Shown: positions 1-10,448 of the stretch, one piece after another
Layout of the letters: each line of letters opens with the position of its first letter
Numbering within the stretch: position 1 is the stretch's first letter
From: Ustilaginoidea virens
Taxonomy: Eukaryota > Ascomycota > Sordariomycetes > Hypocreales > Clavicipitaceae
Length of the DNA: 64,000 nucleotides
NCBI RefSeq assembly: GCF_000687475.1
Contig: NC_057317.1
Location: forward strand, 4,402,501-4,466,500
Reading direction: 5' to 3'
Program-made: the position numbers and the translations under genes
The notes under the pieces: model-generated
Databases searched by the model: none
What the model was told of the DNA's origin: nothing
Seen by the model: only the letters and a program-made list of their open reading frames with translations

Positions 1-2487
1 ACGGGCACCCCAGAAAGAGGGACACCTGCCCCACCTGCCCCATCTGCCCGGCCCCTACGTGTGGTTGGCTGGTGGTGATTGGGTAGACATGGGCGGTTAC
101 ACGCCACACCAGAGCCAATAAGCATCCTGCCGTTGCAGGTCTGACAGGGGCCGCCCCTGCCAATGCCATTTTTTTTTATTCCGTGCCGCAAGTTGGTCTT
201 GGCCACCTGCCTGCCACCTCTCCTGGTGCTTCCGATACACGACCGGCACTCTCAGGCTTACAGCCAGCCACCGCATCAAAAGCCCCGACAACGCCGCCAC
301 ATTTTGAGCCTGGTGTTCACTGTTCACTATTCACCATCGCCGCCATCTCCGCCATCTCCGCCATCGCCACCATTGATTGAGGCACGAGCCCTTCCTTCCT
401 CAAGCCGTCACTGGTATGCCCTTGACGATTGGACGACTGCTAACGACTAGCTGGTCAATAGCCCGACTCTCGTAGCGTTGGCCTGCGTCTCTTGGCCCCG
501 TGAATCACCAAATATTGTCGTGGGCAGCGTCCTCCACCGCCCTCTCGGGTGGTTGGGTCTCATTTGCGCCAGGGCTGGTTTTTTCATGGCCAAGAGAGAA
601 ATATCGAGGTCCTCACTGCGACACTTTGCCAGTCGCACCATGCATGACTGAATCACCCTTTCTGTTCTCGGCCGTATTACCACCTTTCACACGCGCGGCG
701 AAGGCTGGTTTTGGACGGACCAGTGTGCAACTGAGAGCCCCCCCCCCCCTCCCCCCATGGTCAAGCACATGGTGTCTGAGCTGAGGCGCCCTGCCCAGCC
801 GCACAAAGGCCATTTCCCCAGACTGATTTTCAATGTTGGGCCATCGACCTTCGCCCCATAAAGTACCAGACATATGCAACCCACCTTCGTGCACCCTCCT
901 CCTCCTCCCGCAGAGGGTTCGCGGAAGAAGCCAGGGTCCGGAGTATGTACCGACTAAGAAGATGCATTGTGCAAGCCAAGGTGGATCTACTGATATCACA
1001 CCAGAAATCCTTGCCTGCCGTCACCAGTCCGTGGTCATTTGAGGCGACCAACTTCCCTAGTCCGCCTCCGCCATTCCAGCTTCGTACCTGAACTCGGTTC
1101 AGTCTATCCGTACGGACGCAGCTGTCGGTCTTGTTGATCTCAGCCATGCGAACCAACCGGTTGGTACCCCGTAAGAATTGAACATCTTTAGGAGGATTTG
1201 TTGAGGGGAAACTGCTGCAATAGCTCTGTATTGCGATAGCTCCCTGCGGCCGAAAAGTTCATATCTCAGCACCACAGCACGTTCCTGAAGATTCAGCCAG
1301 CACTGAGGAAAATTCTCTGACCATCCCCGGCCAAGCCATGCGAACACGAGCGCGATTCGAATCAGGTTACAGAGCGCTCCGGCGGCATTGATTTGGCTCT
1401 CGGGGGGAATCGTCGTCTTTTCCCGAGCATCTTTATACCCTTGGAATTGATTCCATCAGCCTCTTCTGTCCTTGCTACGGAGCATCTCCATAGAATCAGC
1501 CGAGGTACGGTACTCAGACTCAACCTGGGTGTCCCAACGTCACCAGTTGACTTTGCAGATCTTTCGCGGAGCGACATGGCGGCAAGAGCTGCCAAGTTGC
1601 CAGCCGCCTCCGTCTTAAACGTACCCTGCCACCTTAGCCGAGATCCCCTGCAGTAAATCTGTCTTGTCACTGGACGTCAGGGATCGATTGCCTTGCCCGG
1701 TCAAGTCACGGCGGCTCTGTGACATCGTTGATTGGAGATGGGCTGGCGTCGGTGCCACCCTACTCCGTACGGACGGACGTACATGGTGCTCCGTACTCCG
1801 TACAACAGTTGTGAGATGCGATCTGCAGCCAACCACCACTTTTCTTCTTCAACATCTGCTCGCCTCGTCGAGGTACTCCGTACTTCCTCATTGATGGCGC
1901 CTTGAATGACTCACAACAGGGGCATGCATAGCTCTGGCACGATCCGTTTTCCTTTCCATGTAGCAAAAAAAGTCTCACACTGGTGTGCACCGTAGTTGCG
2001 GAGTGCCTATCCGTGTATAGATTGGTTCCATCCGGCATGTTGCTGCACGCACGTCCACGCTTGATGCGCTGATTACCTGCGTTACAGTTGCATGCTTACC
2101 TCGGTACCTAAAGTATCAAACGCAAACGCTCCGGTCGCCAACGATTATGTCGCCTACCTAGTTGGGACAGCAGGAGTTGCTACTTCCAACCCTGTAATTG
2201 ATCTGCAGTTTGATTATAATCGTGCTGATATCTGCGACTTTCCTTTTACCATCGGATTTCCCCCTCGTTTTCTTTGACTCTCTGGATGGGTTTCCAGCAT
2301 CGTCATTACAGCTCTCAGCCTTGCACGGTCGTCCTTGCGGTCAGGTCAGCTCGTCACATCAGTTTGAGGGATTTAAAAAGACACGTCAAAACGTCAAAAT
2401 ATGAGGCAGTATGTGAATAGTATCCGCGCCATCTCTCCCGCAATCTCAGTCTCGTCAATTGCGTCAGCACATTAAATCACCTGATTC
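1..2487. other. intergenic DNA, no supported gene
   Basis: Reading frames here are short, have no recognisable domains and overlap each other. Three exact copies of the motif TACTCCGTA lie at 1761-1769, 1794-1802 and 1874-1882. A C-rich tract sits near 740-757. Nothing else stands out. Confidence 0.6.
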
Positions 2488-3037
2488 CTACAGAGGCTGT
2501 GGGCCACATTGGAAGTAGGATGACACCCGACCGCCGTCGACCGCCCCAAGAGCTTCACATAGCCTAGCTTGTCCTTGGGCACTTTCCGCCATTCGAGCCA
2601 AATTTGCTAATCCGGCCGAGGAATTCACCACCACCTCAGCCTGCTTCTTGGACAGAGGAAATCCTCGCACACACTGGCGCGCAATCTCTTGTTGGATCGC
2701 TCGTTTATCATACTGAACGGGGTCGTAACGTGGTGTGCCACAGTATCCTTGTAAGCATTCCAAGGTCGTAGCGAGCTGGCTGGGGCTGGATAATGGTATG
2801 GCAGCTGTGCAATTGTGTTGTAGCATACTGTCATGCAAGAGTCAGAGTTTCCGCTGCACAATCCTCTGATCCGACGTACTGTATTTGAAGCTCCATGAAC
2901 ATGGACATGGACTCCTGCCCTTCCAGGAGAAAAAGGACCGCTGTTCTGCTTTGGGGTGCAGCTTGGTGGGCCAGTCGGTCAATTCGTAATTTCGCGTCGG
3001 GGCACGGCGCGGCGAGGAGGAGGATGCGACAGGTCAT
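2488..3037 (-). CDS. tentative two-exon gene, cysteine-containing small protein, unknown
   Basis: I do not recognise this protein and rate it weak. Exon 1 (3037-2880) opens at an ATG and ends at a GTACGT donor. A 52-nt intron (2879-2828) carries a CTGAC branch-like site and a GACAG acceptor. Exon 2 (2827-2488) stays in frame to a TAG. The product would be 165 aa. Its last 115 residues hold six cysteines, the number seen in many small secreted fungal proteins. The N-terminus (start MTCRILLL) is only a poor signal peptide. The clean splice join and the cysteine count favour a gene. The lack of known domains and the gene-poor setting argue against it. Confidence 0.25.
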
Positions 3038-3797
3038 TGTGCATCCTTTGGATGGGTATTGGAATTCCAAATCATGGCTGGGCAACGTTGCTTCTGCGGT
3101 CCCATCAGCGGGCTAACCCATAAGGTGTTGGCGAGGTGGACGCTTCGATACCTTTCCATTTAAGAGGAGGTTTGAGAAGTCCCGGAATAGCTTTCGCCCA
3201 AGCCTGGTTCTTGTGCAACGACGAGGAGAACATGGTGGGGATAGGATAGGGGCAAGTGTTAAAACACAGAGCACTGGAAACGTCTGGTGCGTCTTTGTCG
3301 CATATGTCAACCGCTCCAGCAGGATCTTGCCGTCTCGGAAAGTTTGGCACATGGCAGCGCGTGATGCTCTACGGCTTTGTTGGTGGGACGCGGGTCCAAT
3401 TGACTTTTGGAGATTTTCCCGTGGAAAGAGCTCTTGGGCCTCCTACCTTCCCTACCGTCGTTCCCATCGTTCCCATCGTTCCCCTATTCCATGATTTTCC
3501 CCCTTTATTTTCCTTCTTCTTCTTTATCTTCTGTCAATGCCCTTCCCTTCGTTTTATTTTTTTTCTTTCTCTCCCGGCTATCGTCAAGTCTGGACCAAGT
3601 ACATCTATCGCAGTCATTCCCAATATGTGCAATGGTGGTATACTCCACAGGGTTTGGTGTACGGAAGTGCTCGCACCAAGGTATCCACGCCTTTGTGAGA
3701 GGAAAACCTTGGAACTGACAGCTTCCCCGGCGGAAAATATTCTGTACGTTTGTTCATTTCCTTGCCTTTCGACCATTTCCGTCGCCAAGAAACTGGA
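3038..3797. other. intergenic DNA upstream of the tentative gene
   Basis: Contains a repeated TTCCCATCG-type stretch near 3455-3485 and a pyrimidine-rich stretch (3500-3580). No supported gene; the long plus-strand frame here has low-complexity Pro/Phe-rich translation. Confidence 0.5.
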
Positions 3798-4585
3798 TCA
3801 AGCGGCATCAATGTTGTAGAGAGTCGGTAACATGGGTTGTTTTGTTTTCGGATCTCTCAGCTGTCTCAGCGCGTCTTCCAGCTGTTCGAGTCTTCGCCTC
3901 TGCTTCTCGTCGACTTCAACCAGCTCCTCTTCCCTTCGTCGGAGTGCTTCAAGACGTTCGCTCAGATCATCGATTCTTTGCTTGTTAACGTCGGGTTTTT
4001 GCAAGGCCTTCCACGATTCGTATATGATCAATCCACCAGCAACACCCAGGATGAAGGCGTCGCCAATGACGTCGGCGAAGAGGTCTACAGCCTTGGCTTC
4101 GGGCAGCGGACGAAATTTACGCTTCCAAACATTTTGAAACGTCATTCGAGGGTATTTCGACGATGACGACGACGACGACGACGACGACGCCGAAGAGGAT
4201 GACGACGATGATGTCGATGCAGACAAAGATGACGAGGCAGTAGGTTTGAGTCTCTTTTCTTTGGCAGCCTCGTCGCGTTTGTGTTGTTCTTCTGTCTTGA
4301 CAGTCGGGGCTTCGGCACGCTCTTTGGCGCGACGTTCGGCTTCGAGGTCTCGCAGTAACGCCACCGACATGCGCATGTTCAATTGGTGCATGTGCTGGCC
4401 GTACTTGGCAGCAAAAGCGCGAAAGCGCGGATGATCATGGGCTTGCGCTTTTATTCGGTTCTGAAACCAGTCAGCTTGGTCAAGAAAGAGGCACACGGGC
4501 GGAAACGGCCAATTCTTACAGCGCCATACTTGGAGATGTGTCGCACAAACAGTGCCGCTAGCTTGAAAAGAGGCAGAGGCACCAT
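3798..4585 (-). CDS. OPA3-like mitochondrial protein
   Basis: Member of the OPA3 family, mitochondrial proteins linked in animals to mitochondrial morphology; the biochemical role is unsettled. Two exons: 4585-4520 (22 codons, start MVPLPLFKLA) and 4460-3798, with a GTAAGA donor and TTTCAG acceptor, phase 0. The product is 242 aa. The N-terminus through ANRIK matches the conserved family start (K-hydrophobic-ISK-ANRIK). The C-terminal half has the conserved hydrophobic segment (LGVAGGLIIYESW) followed by a coiled coil rich in E, R and L. The odd part is a central serine run of about 25 residues encoded by a GAC-type trinucleotide run on the plus strand (about 4160-4200). It probably tolerates repeat-length variation. 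The nearest upstream gene is the divergent polo kinase. Confidence 0.88.
4160..4200. repeat. trinucleotide (GAC)n run inside the OPA3-like gene
   Basis: Consecutive GAC units on the plus strand read as serine codons on the coding minus strand. They create the poly-serine linker of the OPA3-like protein. Confidence 0.8.
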
Positions 4586-5734
4586 TGATGCGTAGACGCT
4601 GGGGGAGCGACGTGTGGTGTTGGTGTGCGCCCGGCTCCCTTGTTCCCTGGAGAGGAAATGGCTCGACTCGATGTCGAAAACGAGGCGGAATAAACGATAT
4701 GCCAAGGGTCGGTCTGCCGTGTGCAACACAGCACGACACGGCACGACGCGGCACGGCGCAGCACCGGAAAGGGGACTGTGTGGGCGCCCACTGGGCTGCG
4801 AAATGTCCAACAGTTGCTTCAAGCAAACCAACCCAACGGTGAAACCAGTCGGCCACGCCTCTGTGGTTCCTCGGACGTGATGGATGATGATGGGGTTCTG
4901 GCAATGGCGGCGGCGGCAAGCAGGTGGGGGCTTTGATTGCTGGCGTTGATGCCATCCAAGCCCAATGCAAGTACCCGGGTACATTTTCTGTACGAGCAAG
5001 AGGTACCTAAGGTACCTAGGAACCTTAGGTACTGGTTTAGGCACTTAGGCACCTCCTAGGCAGGCCCGCAGATATGCACAGACGTGACATTTACGGTAAT
5101 CCGTACGGGATGCAGGATAGACAGCTATCGGTTGCGCCGGCAACCACCAAAGTACACAAACCACGCAACGTCGGTAGGCAAGAGACTCCTGCTGGTGACT
5201 TGTCCTGGCTGCCACTCGTCCATGCCTATTATACTCTCCGCCAAGCCCAAGGGGGCTCCATCACCAGTTTTGCATCCACATTGACCATCCAGCATCGTTT
5301 ACTACTTTTACTACTCCTCTCGCTACGCCGGCTGGCAAACGATCAAGTTTCCATCAGCTACCCTGACTTTTTGCTTCGTCGCGAATGATTTTCGTGCTTG
5401 AGCTGTACGTTCTGCTTCTTCTTCTTCTTCTTCTTCTTCTTCTTCATCTCGTGCTGGGCATGAGCTGCCAACCTCTCCTTGCTCAAGCGTCCAGCGGTTG
5501 CGCATCGAATCTGCAAAAAGCTGGCGGAAAACAGTATGCAAATAGCGGTCACTCACACAATCCCACCCTTAGGCTCCCCGGCCGCAATCCACCCGCCACC
5601 GTCATCGTACCAGCCCCAACGATAGATAACATTCCCATTGTTCAACCCCCTTCGGCTCAGTCTGCGTTGTTGGCCTCTCCTCCCCCGACTTCCTGACACA
5701 ACACGTCCGGTCTCTCCGGCTCTTCCAGGCAGTC
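4586..5734. promoter_or_regulatory. divergent promoter region, OPA3-like / polo kinase
   Basis: This 1.15-kb spacer separates two divergently transcribed genes and should hold both promoters. It contains a cluster of TACCTA/CCTAGG-type repeats (about 5000-5060). A (CTT)n microsatellite at 5415-5445 probably lies in the 5' leader of the polo kinase gene. No clear TATA box seen. Confidence 0.5.
5415..5445. repeat. (CTT)n microsatellite
   Basis: About ten CTT units on the plus strand, upstream of the polo kinase start codon. Pyrimidine-rich leaders of this sort are common near fungal transcription starts. Confidence 0.85.
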
Positions 5735-8700
5735 ATGGCTCAGAGGCTGGCGGCTGCCAGAGGCGGCGTCGACCTGGAAGCCTTATCCCCCCGAGACGCC
5801 AACGCCCAACGGCTACCCAAAGCGACCGAGGTCAAGGCCAAGACGGCTGCGCAGTTTCGCGCCGCCAAGGACAAGGAGCATCCTCCGCCGCCTCCTTCCG
5901 AGGTCCTGGAGCCCAGCAGCTCTGACCGTTCCGACGGAGCTCTTTACCAAGTCGGCAAGCTGCTGGGCAAGGGCGGCTTTGCCATTTGCTACAGCGGTCA
6001 AGATGCAGCAACGAGGCACAAGTACGCTCTGAAAATCGTGAAGAGTAGGATGCCTCCAAAGACGGAGCAAAAGGTACGTGGGCCCCCGCGTTCTTCTTCC
6101 TGCTTTTATTTTTATTTCATTTTCTTTATTTTTTTATTTTTTTTTTCGCGGCGGCGGCGGCGGGCGTGGGAGAGCTGACCTCGCCCCGGCTTGATCAAGT
6201 TTCAAACCGAGCTGCAAATACATTCAAAGATGAAGCACAAGAACATTGTTCAGTTTTTCAAAGCCTTTTCCTTTGACAATTGCACCTACCTTGTGCTGGA
6301 ACTTTGCAACAATGGCTCCCTCATGGACATGGTCAAGCGTCGCAAGGGCCTCACTGAGCCAGAGGTTCGATTCTACTCTGTTCAGATAGCCGGCGCCATC
6401 AAGTACATGCATGGCAAAGGCATCATCCACCGCGACTTGAAGATGGGCAACATTTTCCTCGATTCGCAAATGAATGCCAAGATTGGCGATTTCGGTCTCG
6501 CCGCTTTGGTAGTGACTGGTAGAGACATGCAAACCATACGCCGCACCACGCTATGCGGCACTCCCAATTACATCGCCCCGGAAATCGTAGAAAAGGGGAA
6601 GAAGGGTCACGACCACATGGTTGATATATGGAGCTTGGGCATCATCGTGTATGCAACTGCCTTCTCACCCGCCCTCTCTCTGTCCGGTGTTGTTCTGGTC
6701 TCCTGCGTGCCAAGCTAACCGTCCGTCGCCAGGTTCGCCATGCTCACGTCCAAGCCTCCCTTCCAGTCTTCCACGACAGACGAGATTTACCGCCGCGCCA
6801 GGGAAAGAGACTACGAATGGCCTGCCAGCGAGGCCTCTCAGAAGTACATTAGCCAAGAGGCCAAAGACCTGGTCGCCACGATGCTGCAAGATGCGGACTG
6901 CCGTCCGGAGCCCGACGCCATCATTCAGCACCACTTCTTCACTTCCGGCTTCATGCCCGCGGAGTCGGACATGACTTTTCGGTTGCGAGAGTTGCCGCCG
7001 GAGCGCGACGAGTTCTACGGAGGAAGCCGAATGAGCGCGGCTGTGCAGGCCGCATCGTATCGAAATCTAAAGGACGTCTGCCGAGAATGCTGCATCGGTC
7101 CATGGGCCGATGCCAACATCATCCACTCGCAAATATGGAAGGAGATGGCCCAAGAGGAAAAGGTCGGCCTGACGCCCATGATCCCTCTGGCGGAAAATGT
7201 GGTGTACCGGCCGTTCGAAGCATGGCTGAGGGAGAATATGCCCCAGAGAAGCAAGTTTTCGAATTCTGTTGGTCCGTACACGACCTCGTCGGCTGCCGTG
7301 GTCGTGGAGGAATCGCAAACCGGCACGCAGAGGGGGCCGAGGGGCTTGCTGAGACAACCTCCGCAGAGCTTCGCAGCTCAACAGCGAGCCCAGAACAGGC
7401 CTGCCTTGGCGTCTGCAGCCGCGAAATCGAATCCTCCGGCCGACGCTTCCGCAGGCTCCAACCAAATGGCCCGAAGCGGGTCACGACGAGGTGCTGCCGC
7501 CACCAGTGCTGCCGCTACCAAGGCTGCCGCTACCAAGGCTGCCTCTTCCCCTGAGGAATCCTCGTCAAAGAAGCTTTCCGAGAATCTCGGCAAGGCCGCC
7601 GTGCGCGCTCCTGTCCGCACAGCCCTGCCGGCAACCCGCTCAGCTCCGAGCCTGCAGGTCGCCGAGAGGGCGGCAACCATGAGCTGTGCTCCTCTGCAGC
7701 CGCGGTTGAAGAAGCCCAGCTCGTCGTCACCTGCCAGGCAAGCCACGCTGTTCTCGCCCTCCGAGACGCCCGAACAAGTGGCCAACTCGAAGCCCGACGC
7801 TATCCTTGAACGGCTGAGGAGGCTCCAGGCCGAGTTGGAGCGGGCGCTGAACTCGAGAACGATGGCCATCATATCTCCCAAGACGGTATCCCCTCCTCAT
7901 CCTCACGTTGTCGTCAAGTGGGTCGACTACACCAACAAGTTTGGGCTGGGGTACATTCTGAACGACGGCGGCGTCGGCTGCGTGCTGAGGGATATCCCGA
8001 CAACCGAAGGCAGCAGCAACGTGATGCTGCCGCCGGCCGGCGTATTCATTCGCGGCGCGGAGAAGCACATCCTCCGACGGCAAGACGAGTCCTATCCGGA
8101 CAGGAATCAGCCGGTTCCGATGACGGAGCCGATCAAGTTTTTCGAAAACAATGGTGAAAGCGGTCTCTCGGAAGTCAACGTTTCGCCCGAGCAGTTTAGG
8201 GTGGCGGTCAACGAGGACGGCAGCGCGGGCAAGATGAATCCAGGCAAGGACATCTACCAGCACCGCAAGCGGGAGAGGATCATCTTGTGGAAGAAGTTTG
8301 CCAACTACATGATTGCCTACGGGCGGGACGAAATGGCGGCGCTTGAAGAGGCCGAGGGGCAGGGAGCCACGTGTCCCGGACAGAAGGGCAGCTCGTCAGG
8401 GCTGGTCACGTTTTACCAACGGTTCGGAGATGTTGGTTGCTGGGTGTTTGGTGACGGACATTTGCAGGTAAGCAAGCAGGCAGGCCCTCGGCTTTGGTCT
8501 GATGCCGGGGGGAATATTGATGTTTCTGACGGGGGGCTTTGCAGTTCAACTTTCCCGATCACACCAAGGTCGTTCTCGACGCAACGGGCACGTGGTGCCA
8601 TTTCTGGCATCTTCCGCAGGACGCGGCGGAAAGGCTGGCGTCGACGGGGTCGATGGGGGCCGCGGCGCTTGACGACCGCGCGACGCTGTCTTATCCGCTG

Positions 8701-9060
8701 CAGACGCTGCTGAACTTCCAGACCAAGCCGTCGAGCCGGTCGGCGAGCACGCGCAGGCGGCCAGAGATTGAGGCCGAGCTGCAAGGAATCCCGGCGGCCA
8801 ACGACTTTCGACGCAAGATTGAGTTCATCAAGAACGTGGTCAAGGAATGGGTGGCCAACGACGGCCTGGGCAACAGCTGCATGAGCAGGGAGACGCGGCT
8901 GCGGTGGACGGGCCATCGCGAGCTGGGCAGCACGACGGGGTCGCAGAAGCATGTGTGGGTGACGATTGGCGCTCGCTGGGGCGACAGACGGCTGTCGACG
9001 CTGGTTGACCCGCGGAAACCGGGGGAACTGGGCGAGGACGTTGAAAGCGACAGGAGGTGA
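5735..9060 (+). CDS. cdc5: polo-like serine/threonine kinase (Cdc5/PlkA type)
   Basis: Mitotic kinase expected to act at spindle poles, kinetochores and the septum. Four exons: 5735-6073, 6200-6648, 6733-8467 and 8545-9060; introns use GTACGT, GTATGC and GTAAGC donors; product 1012 aa. The kinase domain spans about residues 70-330: glycine loop GKGGFA, catalytic loop HRDLKMGN, DFGLA, and activation segment TLCGTPNYIAPE with the threonine phosphorylated in polo kinases. A long low-complexity Ala/Ser/Pro linker follows (about 400-640). Two polo boxes come last: one from about residue 655 (VVKWVDYTNKFG), the second from about 765 across the last intron to about 880. The polo boxes rule out other kinase families. 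The symbol follows the yeast orthologue. Confidence 0.95.
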
Positions 9061-9550
9061 TTTGAAATCTGAGCAGAGCCGGGGGGGGGGGGGGGGGGGG
9101 GGAGAATGTTTTGTGAGCGTTTTGCGCGTCTTGTTGACTTTTGCGTGGCCCGGCAGAGATGAAGCATGGACTGAATAATCCAAGAATGCCTTGTTCGGTG
9201 ACTGTTCCGATGTCTGTTCCGTTGAACGTCGTGTCATGTTTCTCTTCTTTTTTTTAAGCTATTTCCCGCATGTTGACGAGGTTGTCGTCGAGTCCGAGGG
9301 GACCCTTGGCCCTGATGACGACGCCGTGCCTTGCTGTGCCGTGCCATGCTGTTGCTGCTGTGCTCCCTTTTCACGGCGCTCGGTTCCGCACGTAGCCAGC
9401 CCCTCGGCGTCTTGGGGTCGCGTCAATAACCCGTGGCGTGGGGGGGGGGGGGCATGAATGAATCATTCGGGCGTGAATGAGTGGAGGAGAGCATGGACTC
9501 TGGAGGAGTTATTTGACGGCGGGGGCGGGGGGCAGAGCAGAGCAGAGGGC

Positions 9551-9586
9551 AGAGCATAGCATAGCATAGCATAGCATAGCATAGCA
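9551..9586. repeat. (AGCAT)n pentanucleotide microsatellite
   Basis: About seven tandem AGCAT units, flanked by degenerate GCAGA units. In the 3' spacer of the polo kinase gene. Confidence 0.9.
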
Positions 9587-9670
9587 GAGCGTTGGATAGC
9601 GGAGCATTTTGATACAGTAGCACCGCATTTGATAGCAGTGCATAGATAGCACAGCACAGCACAGCACAGA

Positions 9671-9796
9671 CAGCATCAGCATCAGCATCAGCATCAGCAT
9701 CAGCATCAGCATCAGCATCAGCATCAGCATCAGCATCAGCATCAGCATCAGCATCGGCATCGGCATCGGCATCAGCATCGGCATCGGCATCAGCAT
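9671..9796. repeat. (CAGCAT)n hexanucleotide array, about 21 units
   Basis: Continuous CAGCAT units, with some CGGCAT variants toward the right end, over about 126 bp. In-frame translation gives a meaningless Met-Leu/Met-Pro repeat. Confidence 0.95.
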
Positions 9797-10448
9797 TACA
9801 TATCGCTCAAGTCCCGGCAGAGAGAGCATCATCAGACGCCGCTCACCCAAACAATCCAATCCAATCCAATCCACCACCTCGTCGCTCGCAGCCAGACCTC
9901 GACATTGCACAGACTACCCGACACGTAGGCACACCCAACAAGATGCAAACGTCGCACCACCTTCCCCCCAGCCCAAAAGGAAAGGACAACAGCCGCCGAG
10001 AGGAATAGGAACGAACGTGCGAGACCACCAGCCACCGACCGGGATCGGGTGTGAATGAAATGAATATTAATGCTGCGCAAAGCTCCTCGGCACGCCTACA
10101 AAGCTGGCATGGAGCAGCGAGCCCCCCCATGCAGAGCGGCAGAGAATCAAGTATGTCGGTGTTCAAGAAACAAAAGTACCCAATTGTTGTCGCCTTTGCT
10201 TTTGCATAATTCAAGCCGTCTGGTACTATAGTCACACCAACCGCCGACTCCAACAACCAGCAGCAGCAGCAGCAACGACCGCGTCGTCACTCCTCGCGAG
10301 AGTAAACAATAGACAAAAAGATGATGCCATGAGCCCCGGAAAAAAAAATAGAATGGAAAACAACGTCGAGTGAACAATGGGAAGGTAAAAGAAAAAGAAA
10401 AGAAAAGAAAAAAGCAAGCTCCCGCTCTTAATGCGACATCATGCGACA

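Larger units (their letters stand above)
9061..10448. other. satellite-rich spacer between convergent 3' ends
   Basis: Lies between the ends of the polo kinase (+) and the chitin synthase (-). It holds a 22-G run (9081-9102), a 13-G run (9440-9452), a pentamer array, a hexamer array, a short CCAATCCAAT stretch (about 9855-9872) and CAG repeats (about 10260-10275). No gene. The ORFs translated across the arrays are artefacts. Confidence 0.8.

Noticed and set aside
3256..3819. 187-aa plus-strand ORF
   Set aside because: Phe/Pro-rich low complexity from a pyrimidine tract, overlaps the OPA3-like 3' end, no domain.
9509..9910. 133-aa Met-Leu/Met-Pro repeat ORF
   Set aside because: Direct translation of the hexamer and pentamer microsatellites.
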